Below are positions 1 through 7,446 of a DNA stretch of 34,856 nt, piece by piece. Below the pieces are notes generated by a model. That model was not told where the DNA came from, made no database searches, and was given only the letters and a program-made list of their open reading frames with translations. Location of the stretch: assembly GCA_964593905.1 (NCBI GenBank), contig CAZQLE010000011.1, forward strand, positions 1-34,856, in the 5' to 3' direction. The stretch is from CAZQLE01 sp964593905. Its GTDB lineage: Bacteria; Chloroflexota; Anaerolineae; Anaerolineales; Anaerolineaceae. How positions within the stretch are numbered: the stretch's first letter is position 1; each line of letters begins with the position of its first letter. Position numbers and translations under genes: made by a program.

Positions 1-1
1 T

Positions 2-289
2 TTGTGCATGGATGTGGCCCGGCGGGAAGTGCATATCGGCGCGGTCTCTGTAAGCCTGACCCCAACCGAATTTGATATTTTACATATCCTGATGCAGGAA
101 GCCGGCAAGGTGTTGACCCACCATCAGATCATTGATCGGGTGTGGGGCACACACCAGGGAGACGAGAGCCGTTTGCTGCGAGTTAACATCAGCAATTTGC
201 GCAAAAAGATCGAGCCAGACCCCAACCAGCCGGCATATATCAAGACCGAGCTGGGGGTGGGTTATCGTGTGGTTGACCCGTTGGAATGA
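2..289 (+). CDS. OmpR/PhoB-type response regulator, C-terminal DNA-binding domain (5' truncated)
   Basis: Only the last 95 residues lie in the window, and the reading frame is open at its left edge. They form a complete OmpR-type winged helix: the LTPTEFDIL entry helix, the KVLTHHQIIDRVWG recognition region, NISNLRKKIEPD, and the terminal wing ELGVGYRV. In this family the domain follows a phosphorylatable receiver, which must lie upstream. The TTG near position 2 is therefore not a real start. The gene ends with TGA at 287-289, well before the promoter of the next gene, so it belongs to a separate upstream unit, probably with a sensor kinase. The signal it responds to cannot be told from this fragment. 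Confidence 0.9.
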   Translation: MCMDVARREVHIGAVSVSLTPTEFDILHILMQEAGKVLTHHQIIDRVWGTHQGDESRLLRVNISNLRKKIEPDPNQPAYIKTELGVGYRVVDPLE

Positions 290-370
290 GCATGCCCCTT
301 GTGTGGGTGCCTCGCTTTACCCGGAGCGACAGACTGCTTTTGTCTTTCTGCTGAGTTTAAACCAACCCTA

Positions 371-398
371 TTGACTTTTTCCCCTTGAATGTTATACT
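371..398 (+). promoter_or_regulatory. Sigma-70 promoter for the ROK regulator gene
   Basis: TTGACT at 371-376 and TATACT at 393-398 are separated by 16 bases, and the -10 box is preceded by TGT, giving an extended -10. Transcription should begin near 405. This places the ATG at 389 upstream of the transcript start and favours the ATG at 482 as the true start of the ROK gene. Confidence 0.75.
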
Positions 399-481
399 CT
401 AGTAACCCTTACTTTCTTAATGTTAAAAAGTATTCAATCCGACCTTCACCACCTGTTCCCCGGTTTTTTTGCCAGAGGGAT

Positions 482-1660
482 ATGAAACCCAGCGTTACAC
501 CCCGTTTGATTCGAAAAATAAACCAGTCTGCCATTCTGGACCTGGTGCGCACCTCTGGCCCGATTTCGCGGACCGAGATTGCCCACCGGCTGCATACCAG
601 TCTGCCAACGGTAATGCGCATCATCGATGACCTGATCGTTGAGAACCTGGTGGTGGAAGACGGCACTTTTGAGGTGAACGGCGGCCGGCCGCGCGCCATG
701 CTGGCGTTTAACGGGCAGGCGCACACTGTCATCGGGTTGGACCTGGGTGGGACGCAGATGTATGGCACACTGGCCGATTTGAACGGCCGGGTGTCAAAAG
801 AGATTGTGCTGCCCTGGGTTAGCCAGGGGCCCGAAAAAAACTTTGAGCTGGTGTGCGGCTTGATGCAAGAGCTGATCGATGCCGCCGCGCAAACGGGCTG
901 CCATGTGCTGGGCGCAGGGATCGGCGTGCCGGGCATTACCCACCCCGAACAGGGGCTGGCGGTGCTGGTGCCCAGCCTTGAATGGGAGAACTTCCCGCTG
1001 CGCGAGCGCTTGCAGGAACGGTTTGACCTGCTGGTGTTGATTGAAAATGATGTTAACCTGGCTGCGCTGGGCGAGTATGGCTTTGGCGCTCAGGCTGGCG
1101 CTGAAAGCCTGGTTTGCATTACGGTTGGCTCGGGCGTGGGCGCCGGAATTTTGCTGGACCGCAAGATTCACCGCGGGCATCGCTTTGGCGCGGGCGAGAT
1201 CGGCTATGTGCTGCCGGGTGTAAACTATCTGGGCATTAAAAGCGGTGACTATGGCGCCCTTGAACGACAGGCCTCGGGGGCGGCGGTCATCCGCCGCGCA
1301 CAGGCCTACCTGCGCGAACAGGGCGACCCGCGCGCCGGGCAGTTGTTCACCCTGCAAACCCTGTATGAAGCGGTCTGGGCCGGCGAAAGTTGGGCCTGTG
1401 TGATTGCCGATGAGATGACCGATTATCTGGCGATGGCTGTGGCCTCGGTTTCGGCCCTGATCGACCCCGAAGTGATCGTGCTGGGCGGCGGCATTGCTGT
1501 TTATGCAGATGAAATGATCCCGCAGATTTTAAAACGATTGGACGGCGTGATGCTTTACCCGCCCCGGTTGGTGAAATCTGACCTGGGCTATCGCGCCGCC
1601 GTGATGGGTGCCATTTTAAAGGTATTGGATGCGGTGACCGAACATGTTTCGGTTGCATGA
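482..1660 (+). CDS. ROK-family transcriptional regulator (NagC/XylR type)
   Basis: This 392-residue protein has an N-terminal winged helix (about residues 8-60, with ISRTEIAHRLHTSLPTVMRI as the helix-turn-helix) and a C-terminal ROK sugar-binding fold (IGLDLGGTQ, GAGIGVPGI, ENDVNLAALGE, VGSGVGAGI). Regulators of this family repress sugar genes and release DNA when they bind a sugar or sugar phosphate. I chose ATG 482 because the longer frame from 389 begins inside the -10 box of a strong promoter. GAGGGA lies just 5' of 482, unusually close. The ROK zinc motif is missing: where the kinase at 5018 has His and three Cys, this protein has GEIGYVLPG and no cysteines, which suggests binding without catalysis. 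It probably controls the transport genes that follow. Confidence 0.88.
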   Translation: MKPSVTPRLIRKINQSAILDLVRTSGPISRTEIAHRLHTSLPTVMRIIDDLIVENLVVEDGTFEVNGGRPRAMLAFNGQAHTVIGLDLGGTQMYGTLADLNGRVSKEIVLPWVSQGPEKNFELVCGLMQELIDAAAQTGCHVLGAGIGVPGITHPEQGLAVLVPSLEWENFPLRERLQERFDLLVLIENDVNLAALGEYGFGAQAGAESLVCITVGSGVGAGILLDRKIHRGHRFGAGEIGYVLPGVNYLGIKSGDYGALERQASGAAVIRRAQAYLREQGDPRAGQLFTLQTLYEAVWAGESWACVIADEMTDYLAMAVASVSALIDPEVIVLGGGIAVYADEMIPQILKRLDGVMLYPPRLVKSDLGYRAAVMGAILKVLDAVTEHVSVA

Positions 1661-1674
1661 CCCGCGGTCTTTTG

Positions 1675-1697
1675 TGGCCTGAGCTTGTCAGAGGCCA
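1675..1697. repeat. Short inverted repeat around GAGCTTGTC
   Basis: TGGCCT (1675-1680) and AGGCCA (1692-1697) are inverted around a GAGCTTGTCAG centre. The unit resembles the CTGAGCTTGTCGAAGG-type intergenic repeats I recall from many bacterial genomes. Only one degenerate copy is seen, just after the ROK gene. Confidence 0.35.
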
Positions 1698-1771
1698 TCG
1701 GCGTATTGCCCCATCTCTGTGGGGTGTTGCGGCTGCGGTTGTGAAAAGAAGGTCGTCAGATCTGTCCATCC

Positions 1772-1789
1772 CCCGCGGTTTACCGTGGG
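1772..1789. promoter_or_regulatory. Candidate operator palindrome upstream of the sugar transport operon
   Basis: CCCGCGGTTTACCGTGGG is an 18-base near-perfect palindrome: seven of eight outer pairs match, one is G-T, and the centre is TT. It ends two bases before a possible -35 box. No T-run follows, so it does not look like a terminator. A bound regulator here would block the promoter. The ROK protein encoded just upstream is the obvious candidate, but this is inference. Confidence 0.4.
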
Positions 1790-1790
1790 T

Positions 1791-1818
1791 TTGGAAAAAC
1801 AATTGCCAACCCTATTTT
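1791..1818 (+). promoter_or_regulatory. Possible promoter for the solute-binding protein gene
   Basis: TTGGAA (1791-1796) and TATTTT (1813-1818) are 16 bases apart, and the start codon follows at 1836. The -10 match is weak and the leader would be only about 11 bases. Its position beside the palindrome at 1772-1789 is the main support. Confidence 0.3.
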
Positions 1819-1835
1819 TTACTTGAGGAGGAACC

Positions 1836-3146
1836 ATGCTACGCTTCCAACGTGTTTTAGCTGTCCTGCTTCTGGCTGTCGTGCTGTTTGGCGCGGTCGG
1901 TTGTGCGGCTCAGCCCAAGGATGAAGGTCCCAAGACGGTGCGTGTGCTTGCCATGCAGCAGGCGGGCCCCACTCCCGAAGAAATGAACGCCATTGTGGCG
2001 AAATTCAATGAAAAGAATCCCACCATCAAGGTGGAAATCGAGTATGTGGCTTATGATGCCCTGCACGATAAAATTGCCACCGCCATGGCCACCAACCCGC
2101 CCGCTTATGATGTCGTTCTGGTGGATGATATCTGGTATGCCGAGTTTGCCAAGAACGGCTATATCTGGGATGTGACCGACAAGATCGACGACAACATGAA
2201 GAACAACATCTTCCCGTCGGCCTGGGCCATCACCACCGTCAGCGGCAAAACCTATGGCATGCCCTGGCTGCTGGACGCAAAATACTTCTACTACAACGAA
2301 AAAATCCTGGCCGATGCCGGTTTTACAGCCCCTCCCACCACCTGGGAAGAGCTGATGGCGCAGGCCAAGACCATCAAAGAGCAGGGCCTGGTGGAATATC
2401 CGGTGGCCTGGTCGTGGGGTCAGGCTGAAGCCGCGATTTGCGACTATGTAACCCTGATCGAAGGCAACAACGGCGGGCTGGTGGATGATGCCGGCAAACC
2501 GGTTTTTAACAACGAAGTTGGCGTTCAGACCCTGGACTGGATGAAGAAGACCATTGATGACGGCCTGAGCAACCCCGCCTCGATCTCTTATGTTGAAGAA
2601 GATGTGCGCAATGTCTTTTCACAGGGCAAGGCTGCTTTTGCGATCAACTGGCTGTATATGTACGAACTGGCTGCCATGAATCAGGATGAATCGCAGATTG
2701 TTGGCCAGGTGAAGATGGCCCTCATGCCGGTTTTTGAGGCTGGAAAAGCCGCCGGTGTGGAAAGCGCTGCCATCAATGGCTCAATGGGCTTCTCGGTGGT
2801 CGATAAATCGCCCAACCGCGATGCCGCCTGGGAATATGTCAAATTCTTGACCGGCGAAGACGTTCAGAAAGAATATGCCGCGCATTTGCTGCCGGTCTGG
2901 TCAAACGTCTACGAAGGCGAAGCACTGAAGACCCTCGAATCGCTCAATCCTGCTGCCCCGGTGACCGTGCCGATGTTCAAACAGCAGATCCCGCTTTCGA
3001 TGGTTCGCCCCAAAGTTCCGTACTACAGCGAAGGCTCGAAGGCCCTGCAGCTTGCTCTGCAAGAAGCACTGACCGGTCAGAAGACCGCTCAACAGGCGCT
3101 GGACGATGCTGCGGCGAAATGGGTTGAACTCGGCGCTGCCAAGTAA
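1836..3146 (+). CDS. ABC transporter sugar-binding lipoprotein
   Basis: This 436-residue extracellular solute-binding protein (family 1, MalE/UgpB-like) captures a sugar outside the membrane and delivers it to the permeases encoded next. A lipoprotein signal peptide is clear: basic start, hydrophobic stretch, then the lipobox GAVGC with lipidated Cys23. The mature part has the family pattern, including FNEKNPTIKVEIEYV, YDVVLVDDIWYAEFAKNG and the C-terminal AAWEYVKFLTGEDVQKEY. ATG 1836 follows a near-ideal GAGGAGG ribosome site (1825-1831). The gene is separated from the permeases by an 11-bp stem-loop. The substrate is not readable from sequence; the ROK and SIS neighbours suggest a hexose or amino sugar. 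Confidence 0.92.
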   Translation: MLRFQRVLAVLLLAVVLFGAVGCAAQPKDEGPKTVRVLAMQQAGPTPEEMNAIVAKFNEKNPTIKVEIEYVAYDALHDKIATAMATNPPAYDVVLVDDIWYAEFAKNGYIWDVTDKIDDNMKNNIFPSAWAITTVSGKTYGMPWLLDAKYFYYNEKILADAGFTAPPTTWEELMAQAKTIKEQGLVEYPVAWSWGQAEAAICDYVTLIEGNNGGLVDDAGKPVFNNEVGVQTLDWMKKTIDDGLSNPASISYVEEDVRNVFSQGKAAFAINWLYMYELAAMNQDESQIVGQVKMALMPVFEAGKAAGVESAAINGSMGFSVVDKSPNRDAAWEYVKFLTGEDVQKEYAAHLLPVWSNVYEGEALKTLESLNPAAPVTVPMFKQQIPLSMVRPKVPYYSEGSKALQLALQEALTGQKTAQQALDDAAAKWVELGAAK

Positions 3147-3181
3147 TCTGTTTTTGAACCGCTAAATTTTTTTGCAGGCCG

Positions 3182-3218
3182 GGAGGGACCGGCGTTTGAT
3201 TGAACCACCGGTCCCTCC
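3182..3218 (+). promoter_or_regulatory. Stem-loop between binding-protein and permease genes
   Basis: GGAGGGACCGG (3182-3192) pairs perfectly with CCGGTCCCTCC (3208-3218) across a 15-base loop. No run of T follows, so full termination is unlikely. In binding-protein operons, hairpins in this position commonly protect the upstream mRNA and lower permease expression; that role is inferred here. Confidence 0.7.
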
Positions 3219-3246
3219 TTCCATCCCACTGAACCTGCGAGGTGGA

Positions 3247-4164
3247 ATGACCCTAGTTTCGCAATCCCGTAAGAAACCAACACTGGCGCGCCAGGAGATC
3301 CGCGACGGCCTGTGGCTGCTATTCCCCAGCCTGCTGGTCATCATCGTCATCACCCTTATTCCGGTGCTGTTCACCCTGGTGCTTAGCTTTTTTAATACCC
3401 CGCTTTCAAACCCGGTGCCGCAAGATTTTGTCGGGTTGGGAAATTATCTGAATTTTCTCAAAAGCCAGCAGTTCTGGCAGGCGATCTGGCGCACGTTCTA
3501 CTTCACCGTGGTTTCGGTGGGGTTGGAGCTGACGCTGGGTCTGGGGGTCGCGCTGCTCATCCATTCCCGGCCGCCGGGCTGGGGTTTTTTACGCACCAGT
3601 TTGATCATTCCCTGGGCTGTGCCCACTGTGGTCAATGGTGCGATGTGGCGCTGGATTTATAACGCCGACTACGGTGCGCTGAACGGCATTTTGTATACCC
3701 TTGGCATCATTGATAAATATCACGCCTGGCTCACCGATCCGTCTCTGGCATTGAACCTGATTATTCTGGCCGATATCTGGCACAGCGTCCCTTTTATTGC
3801 CATCATTTTGCAGGCGGCCCTGGCCACCATTCCGGTGGAACTGGATGAAGCGGCCCAGGTGGATGGCGCCAGCGCCCTGCAACGATTTATCAGCATTCGT
3901 TTGCCGCTGTTGCAACCGGCCATTCTGGTGGCGCTGGTGGTGCGCACGGTGGAAGCTTTCCGCGTCTTTGATATCATCTATGTCATCACGCAGGGCGGGC
4001 CGGCATTTGGCACGGTGACCATCTCGTACCTGACCTATCTGGAATCATTTACCTACGGTAAATTGGGGTCGGGTTCTGCGCTGTCTTTCTTGATTTCGAT
4101 CTTTACCCTGTTGATGGCGTTGGTCTATATCAAAATTCTGTATAAGCCGGAGAACCGCACATGA
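3247..4164 (+). CDS. ABC sugar transporter permease (MalF/UgpA-like)
   Basis: This inner-membrane permease of about 305 residues has six predicted membrane segments, starting with the LLFPSLLVIIVITLIPVLF helix. The EAA loop that contacts the ATPase is recognisable as ELDEAAQVDGASALQRF. It should pair with the next gene product to form the sugar channel. The frame is open from a TTG at 3172, but that start would put the 3182-3218 stem-loop inside the gene. ATG 3247 follows GAGGTGG (3239-3245) with very short spacing, so the start is uncertain. The 3' end overlaps the next gene as ATGA (4161-4164), typical of translational coupling. Confidence 0.88.
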   Translation: MTLVSQSRKKPTLARQEIRDGLWLLFPSLLVIIVITLIPVLFTLVLSFFNTPLSNPVPQDFVGLGNYLNFLKSQQFWQAIWRTFYFTVVSVGLELTLGLGVALLIHSRPPGWGFLRTSLIIPWAVPTVVNGAMWRWIYNADYGALNGILYTLGIIDKYHAWLTDPSLALNLIILADIWHSVPFIAIILQAALATIPVELDEAAQVDGASALQRFISIRLPLLQPAILVALVVRTVEAFRVFDIIYVITQGGPAFGTVTISYLTYLESFTYGKLGSGSALSFLISIFTLLMALVYIKILYKPENRT

Positions 4165-5018
4165 AACACCGCAAAACCCTGGATCTGATCCTGAAATTGT
4201 TGTTGATGGCGGTGGTGCTGTTCTTTATCTATGCTCCGCTGGCCTGGCTGGTGCTTTCGAGCATCTCCACCCGTGCCGATCTGTTGGCTGTTCCTCCGCG
4301 CTTTATCCCGACCAGCCCGACCTTTAAGAATTATCTGGATATTCTGCTGCCCGGCCGTTCGGCCTCTGAGGTGGCTTCGACCTTTAAAATTGCGCTGAGC
4401 AATTCGCTGCTGGTGGCCTCGGCCACAACGGCCATCTGCCTGGTGATTGGCTCGCTGGCGGCCTATGCGCTGGCGCGGCTGCGACTGCCTTTTCGCAACA
4501 AGCTGGTGGTGGGCATTCTGAGTGTGCGCATGATCCCCGAAATTTCGCTGGTGATCCCGTTGTTTATCGCTGCGGCCAAGCTGGCGTTGATCAATAAGCC
4601 GGGCGTGCTCATCATCACGTATCTCAGCTTTGCCCTGCCGTATGCCATCTGGATGATCACCACCTTTTTTGAGACCGTGCCAATGGAACTGGAAGACTCG
4701 GCCCGCATTGACGGCTGTTCGCGGCTGCGCACCCTGTTCAGTGTGGTGCTGCCGGTGGCGATGCCGGGTATGATCTCAACCGGGCTGTTTATCTTTCTGC
4801 TGGCCTGGGATGAATTCTTCTTTGCCCTGTTGTTTACCAGCACCATTGCGGCCAAAACCGCGCCGGTGGCGATTGCCGAATTCACCGGTCGTTACGCGGT
4901 GGATATCACCGGCATGATGGCCGCCGGGGTGCTGGCGGCGCTGCCGCCGGTGCTGCTGGCGTTGATCTTCCAGCGCTACATTGTCAGCGGCTTGTCTGCC
5001 GGGGCGGTAAAGGGCTGA
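4161..5018 (+). CDS. ABC sugar transporter permease (MalG/UgpE-like)
   Basis: The second permease, 285 residues, has six predicted membrane helices and the EAA loop ELEDSARIDGCSRLRTLF. It begins with a membrane segment (LLLMAVVLFFIYAPLAWLVL), as MalG-type proteins do, and forms a heterodimer with the preceding permease. Its start overlaps the previous stop by four bases, and its own stop (5016-5018) overlaps the kinase start in the same ATGA arrangement, so all three genes are almost certainly co-translated. No ATP-binding subunit is encoded in this cluster. In Gram-positive bacteria similar transporters share one MsmX/UgpC-type ATPase, and that is the likely solution here. Confidence 0.9.
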   Translation: MKHRKTLDLILKLLLMAVVLFFIYAPLAWLVLSSISTRADLLAVPPRFIPTSPTFKNYLDILLPGRSASEVASTFKIALSNSLLVASATTAICLVIGSLAAYALARLRLPFRNKLVVGILSVRMIPEISLVIPLFIAAAKLALINKPGVLIITYLSFALPYAIWMITTFFETVPMELEDSARIDGCSRLRTLFSVVLPVAMPGMISTGLFIFLLAWDEFFFALLFTSTIAAKTAPVAIAEFTGRYAVDITGMMAAGVLAALPPVLLALIFQRYIVSGLSAGAVKG

Positions 5019-6007
5019 TGATGGATCCTATTGTGATTGGAATTGATCTGGGGGGCACCAATGTGCGCGTGGGCGCCATTACCCCGCAAGGCGAGCTGCT
5101 GCACGCGCTGGAGGCGCCGATTGAGGCCACCCGCGGCCCGGAGTGGGGGGTGCAGCGCATTATCGAACTGGTGGATCGGGTGCAGGCGCAAAGCGAAAAC
5201 CGCCCCCTGTTGGGAATCGGCATCGGCAGTACCGGGCCGGTGGACCGGGAACGCGGCGCGGTGCAAAACCCGTATACCCTGCCCACCTGGGAAGATGTGG
5301 ATATTGTCCGGCCGTTGAGTGAGCGCTATGGCGTGCCTGCCACGCTGGAAAACGATGCCGATTCGGCGGCGCTGGGCGAGGCCTGGGTTGGCGCCGGCAA
5401 GGGTGTAGAACGGCTGGCTGCGGTGACGGTGGGCACCGGCATTGGTACGGCGTTTATTTATCGTGGGCAGATTTACCGTGGATTTTTGGGGTATCACGGA
5501 GAGGGCGGGCATATGCTGCTCGACCCGAACGGCCCCCAATGTTATTGCGGCGGGCGCGGCTGCTGGGAGATGTTGGCCGCAGGCCCGGCCATTGCCCTTC
5601 AGGCGCAGGCGGTGGCCGCGGCAGAACCGACCCGTATGTTGGCTCTGGCAGGCGGCAGCCTTGAAAAGATCTCGGCCCGTCATCTGGCGCAGGCGGCCCG
5701 CGAAGGCGACCCGGCCGCGTTGAAGCTGGCCGACCAGATTGCAACTTATCTGGCCTGGGGTATGGTGAACCTGATTGCCCTGCTGATGCCCGATTGTGTG
5801 GTGCTGGGCGGCGGCGTCATTGAATCATTTGATATTTTTGAACCGACTTTTCGCCGTGTGCTCTACCGGCATAATATCATGGCCCCGCTCGAACGGGTGC
5901 GCATCGAGCGCGCCCAGTTGGGCAGCCGGGCCGGAATGCTGGGCGCAGCGCGGGCTATTTTAAATCTTGCAGGAGAAAACGCGAATGACCTCTTCCCCAT
6001 ACATTAA
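5018..6007 (+). CDS. ROK-family sugar kinase (glucokinase-like)
   Basis: This 329-residue cytoplasmic kinase should phosphorylate the imported sugar with ATP. The N-terminal phosphate loop IGIDLGGTN includes Asp10. ENDADSAALGEA carries the expected catalytic base Asp113. The ROK zinc site is complete: His165 in GGHM, then Cys175, Cys177 and Cys182 in CYCGGRGCWE. There is no DNA-binding domain, so it is an enzyme, unlike the ROK protein at 482. ATG 5018 overlaps the permease stop; a second in-frame ATG at 5021 is equally possible. Glucokinase is the closest label, but N-acetylmannosamine, N-acetylglucosamine, fructose and allose kinases share these motifs and cannot be separated by eye. Confidence 0.88.
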   Translation: MMDPIVIGIDLGGTNVRVGAITPQGELLHALEAPIEATRGPEWGVQRIIELVDRVQAQSENRPLLGIGIGSTGPVDRERGAVQNPYTLPTWEDVDIVRPLSERYGVPATLENDADSAALGEAWVGAGKGVERLAAVTVGTGIGTAFIYRGQIYRGFLGYHGEGGHMLLDPNGPQCYCGGRGCWEMLAAGPAIALQAQAVAAAEPTRMLALAGGSLEKISARHLAQAAREGDPAALKLADQIATYLAWGMVNLIALLMPDCVVLGGGVIESFDIFEPTFRRVLYRHNIMAPLERVRIERAQLGSRAGMLGAARAILNLAGENANDLFPIH

Positions 6008-7028
6008 GGATATCCTCAACCAACCGGCTGCCATGCGTGATGCGTTGGATCATTATCCGGTCGGCGCGTTAAGAGAGGCAGCCCAGCGCTTTAGCCGGGG
6101 TGAGTTTGACCGCATTTTGGTGACCGGAATGGGTGGCTCTTATGCGGGATCGATCCCGGCGGTTGAGATGCTGGCAAAGACCGGCACACCGGTCTTATGG
6201 ATGGAAACCTCCGAGTTAATTCATTATCAGATGGAACAGATCTCTTCACGCACACTGCTGTGGGTGATTTCACAGTCTGGGTTCAGTGTGGAGATTGTCC
6301 GTTTGCTTGAAATGGTCAAAGAAAAACCGCCCGCGTATATCATCGGCGTAACCAACACCATCGACAGCCCGGTGGGGCGTTCCTGCCAGGCGGTGCTGCC
6401 GCTTTCGGCCGGGCCTGAATATACAGTGAGCACCAAGACTTATCTCAATACGCTTACGGTGATGCAGCTTGCCGCGCTGGAATTGACCGGCCAGCCGTTG
6501 GACAGCGCGTTTATTGAGTTTCGCAAGGCCGCCGATGCTGTTGAGACTTTCCTTTCGACCTGGGAAGAGCGGGTGGCTGCGCTGAAAACAGATCTGGGCA
6601 GGCGGATGCACCGGATGCTGTTGATTGGCCGTGGGCGGTCGCGCGCTGCGGTTGTGACCGGCTCGTTAATTTTGAAGGAAGCCGCCAAAGTGATTGTGGA
6701 AGGCATGACAACTTCGTTCTTCCGGCATGGGCCGCTGGAACTGGCCGATGAAAAACTGACCCTGCTGGTGTTGGCAGGACCGGAAAAGACGCAGGCCATT
6801 AATCATGCCCTGGCCGATGAAGCTGCCAGTTATGGCGCGCAGGTGGTCTGGATTAGCACTGCCCAGGACGCCACGCTGCCGACTCTGCTGCTGCCCTCTG
6901 TAAGTGAACTGGCGCTGCCCGTGGTTGAGATTCTGCCCATGCAGATGATGACCATTGCTTTTGGGGAGCTGAATGGTTTTCAGCCGGGCATTTTCCGCCA
7001 TATGGGCAAAATTACCCGCACAGAGTAG
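5985..7028 (+). CDS. SIS-domain sugar-phosphate isomerase/deaminase-like protein
   Basis: This 347-residue cytoplasmic protein has two SIS (sugar isomerase) domains, like the isomerase half of GlmS, AgaS and FrlB. The first contains VTGMGGSYAGSIPA and WVISQSGFSVEIVRLLEMV, the phosphosugar-binding Ser-rich loops. The second contains LLIGRGRSRAAVVTGSLILKE and FFRHGPLELAD, which matches the HGP motif of GlmS. There is no N-terminal glutamine amidotransferase domain, so it cannot make glucosamine phosphate from glutamine and more likely acts in catabolism. I placed the start at ATG 5985 because AGGAG (5971-5975) lies nine bases upstream; the frame also allows TTG 5967. It overlaps the kinase gene end. 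The exact reaction is unknown. Confidence 0.85.
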   Translation: MTSSPYIKDILNQPAAMRDALDHYPVGALREAAQRFSRGEFDRILVTGMGGSYAGSIPAVEMLAKTGTPVLWMETSELIHYQMEQISSRTLLWVISQSGFSVEIVRLLEMVKEKPPAYIIGVTNTIDSPVGRSCQAVLPLSAGPEYTVSTKTYLNTLTVMQLAALELTGQPLDSAFIEFRKAADAVETFLSTWEERVAALKTDLGRRMHRMLLIGRGRSRAAVVTGSLILKEAAKVIVEGMTTSFFRHGPLELADEKLTLLVLAGPEKTQAINHALADEAASYGAQVVWISTAQDATLPTLLLPSVSELALPVVEILPMQMMTIAFGELNGFQPGIFRHMGKITRTE

Positions 7029-7036
7029 CCGCCAGA

Positions 7037-7156
7037 GATTCTTCGCGCTCTGCGCACCTGCGGTGCACGGCGCACCGACAGAACACGGCGCACCGGCTCA
7101 GAATGACACTAAGGACGCACGTGTCATGCTGCGCCAACGGCAGAAGCATCCCTACG
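7037..7156. repeat. Palindromic repeat module, copy 1
   Basis: The left arm starts GATTCTTCGCGCTCTGCGC and ends CTCAGAATGACAC (7097-7109). The right arm starts with the shared core GTGTCATGCTGCGCCAACGG (7121-7140) and ends GAAGCATCCCTACG. CAGAATGACAC and GTGTCATGCTG are inverted with one mismatch, so the module can fold into a long imperfect hairpin. Confidence 0.85.
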
Positions 7157-7190
7157 CCGATCTGCAAGGCCCTTGCCGCAGCCTGCACAG

Positions 7191-7333
7191 GTAGGGATTC
7201 TTCGCGCTCTGCGCACCTGCGGTGCACGGCGCACCGACAGAATGCAGCGCACCGGCTCAGAATGACACCTACTCTTGACCGTGTCATGCTGCGCCAACGG
7301 CGCGCAGAGCGAGCGGAGCGAAGCATCCCTACG
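7191..7333. repeat. Palindromic repeat module, copy 2
   Basis: The stretch 7196-7268 repeats 7037-7109 almost exactly, 159 bases downstream, differing mainly in a five-base patch. The right core is at 7281-7300. This copy has the fullest palindrome: GTAGGGATTCTTCGCGCTC at its left end answers GAGCGGAGCGAAGCATCCC and the following TAC near its right end. Confidence 0.85.
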
Positions 7334-7358
7334 CTAATCCACCAACCCATTGCTGGTG

Positions 7359-7434
7359 CCATTGGCGTTGCTACGCTCTCTCAGAATGACACCTGATTGT
7401 GGCCGTGTCATGCTGCGCCAACGGCAGAAGCATC
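7359..7434. repeat. Palindromic repeat module, copy 3 (short)
   Basis: A shorter member with CCATTGGCG and CTCAGAATGACACC on the left and the shared core at 7405-7424 followed by AGAAGCATC. It lacks the GCACC-rich part of copies 1 and 2. Together the three modules fill the 418-base gap between two convergent genes; I see no gene there. The structure could help end transcription from both sides. Confidence 0.8.
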
Positions 7435-7446
7435 TCTGTGCCGGTC

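Noticed and set aside
389..481. Longer N-terminus for the ROK regulator starting at ATG 389
   Set aside because: The ATG overlaps the approach to the -10 box of a strong promoter, and the added 31 residues do not look like the family's N-terminus.
1657..1860. A 67-residue frame between the ROK and binding-protein genes
   Set aside because: It spans a palindrome, a possible promoter and the ribosome site of the next gene, has no recognisable features, and ends inside that gene.
4976..5683. A 235-residue minus-strand frame opposite the sugar kinase
   Set aside because: The plus-strand frame has full ROK kinase motifs; the opposite frame has none.
7030..7446. A CRISPR array in the repeat region
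   Set aside because: The repeats are long, palindromic, only three in number and separated by unequal, partly repeated sequence, with no cas genes nearby.
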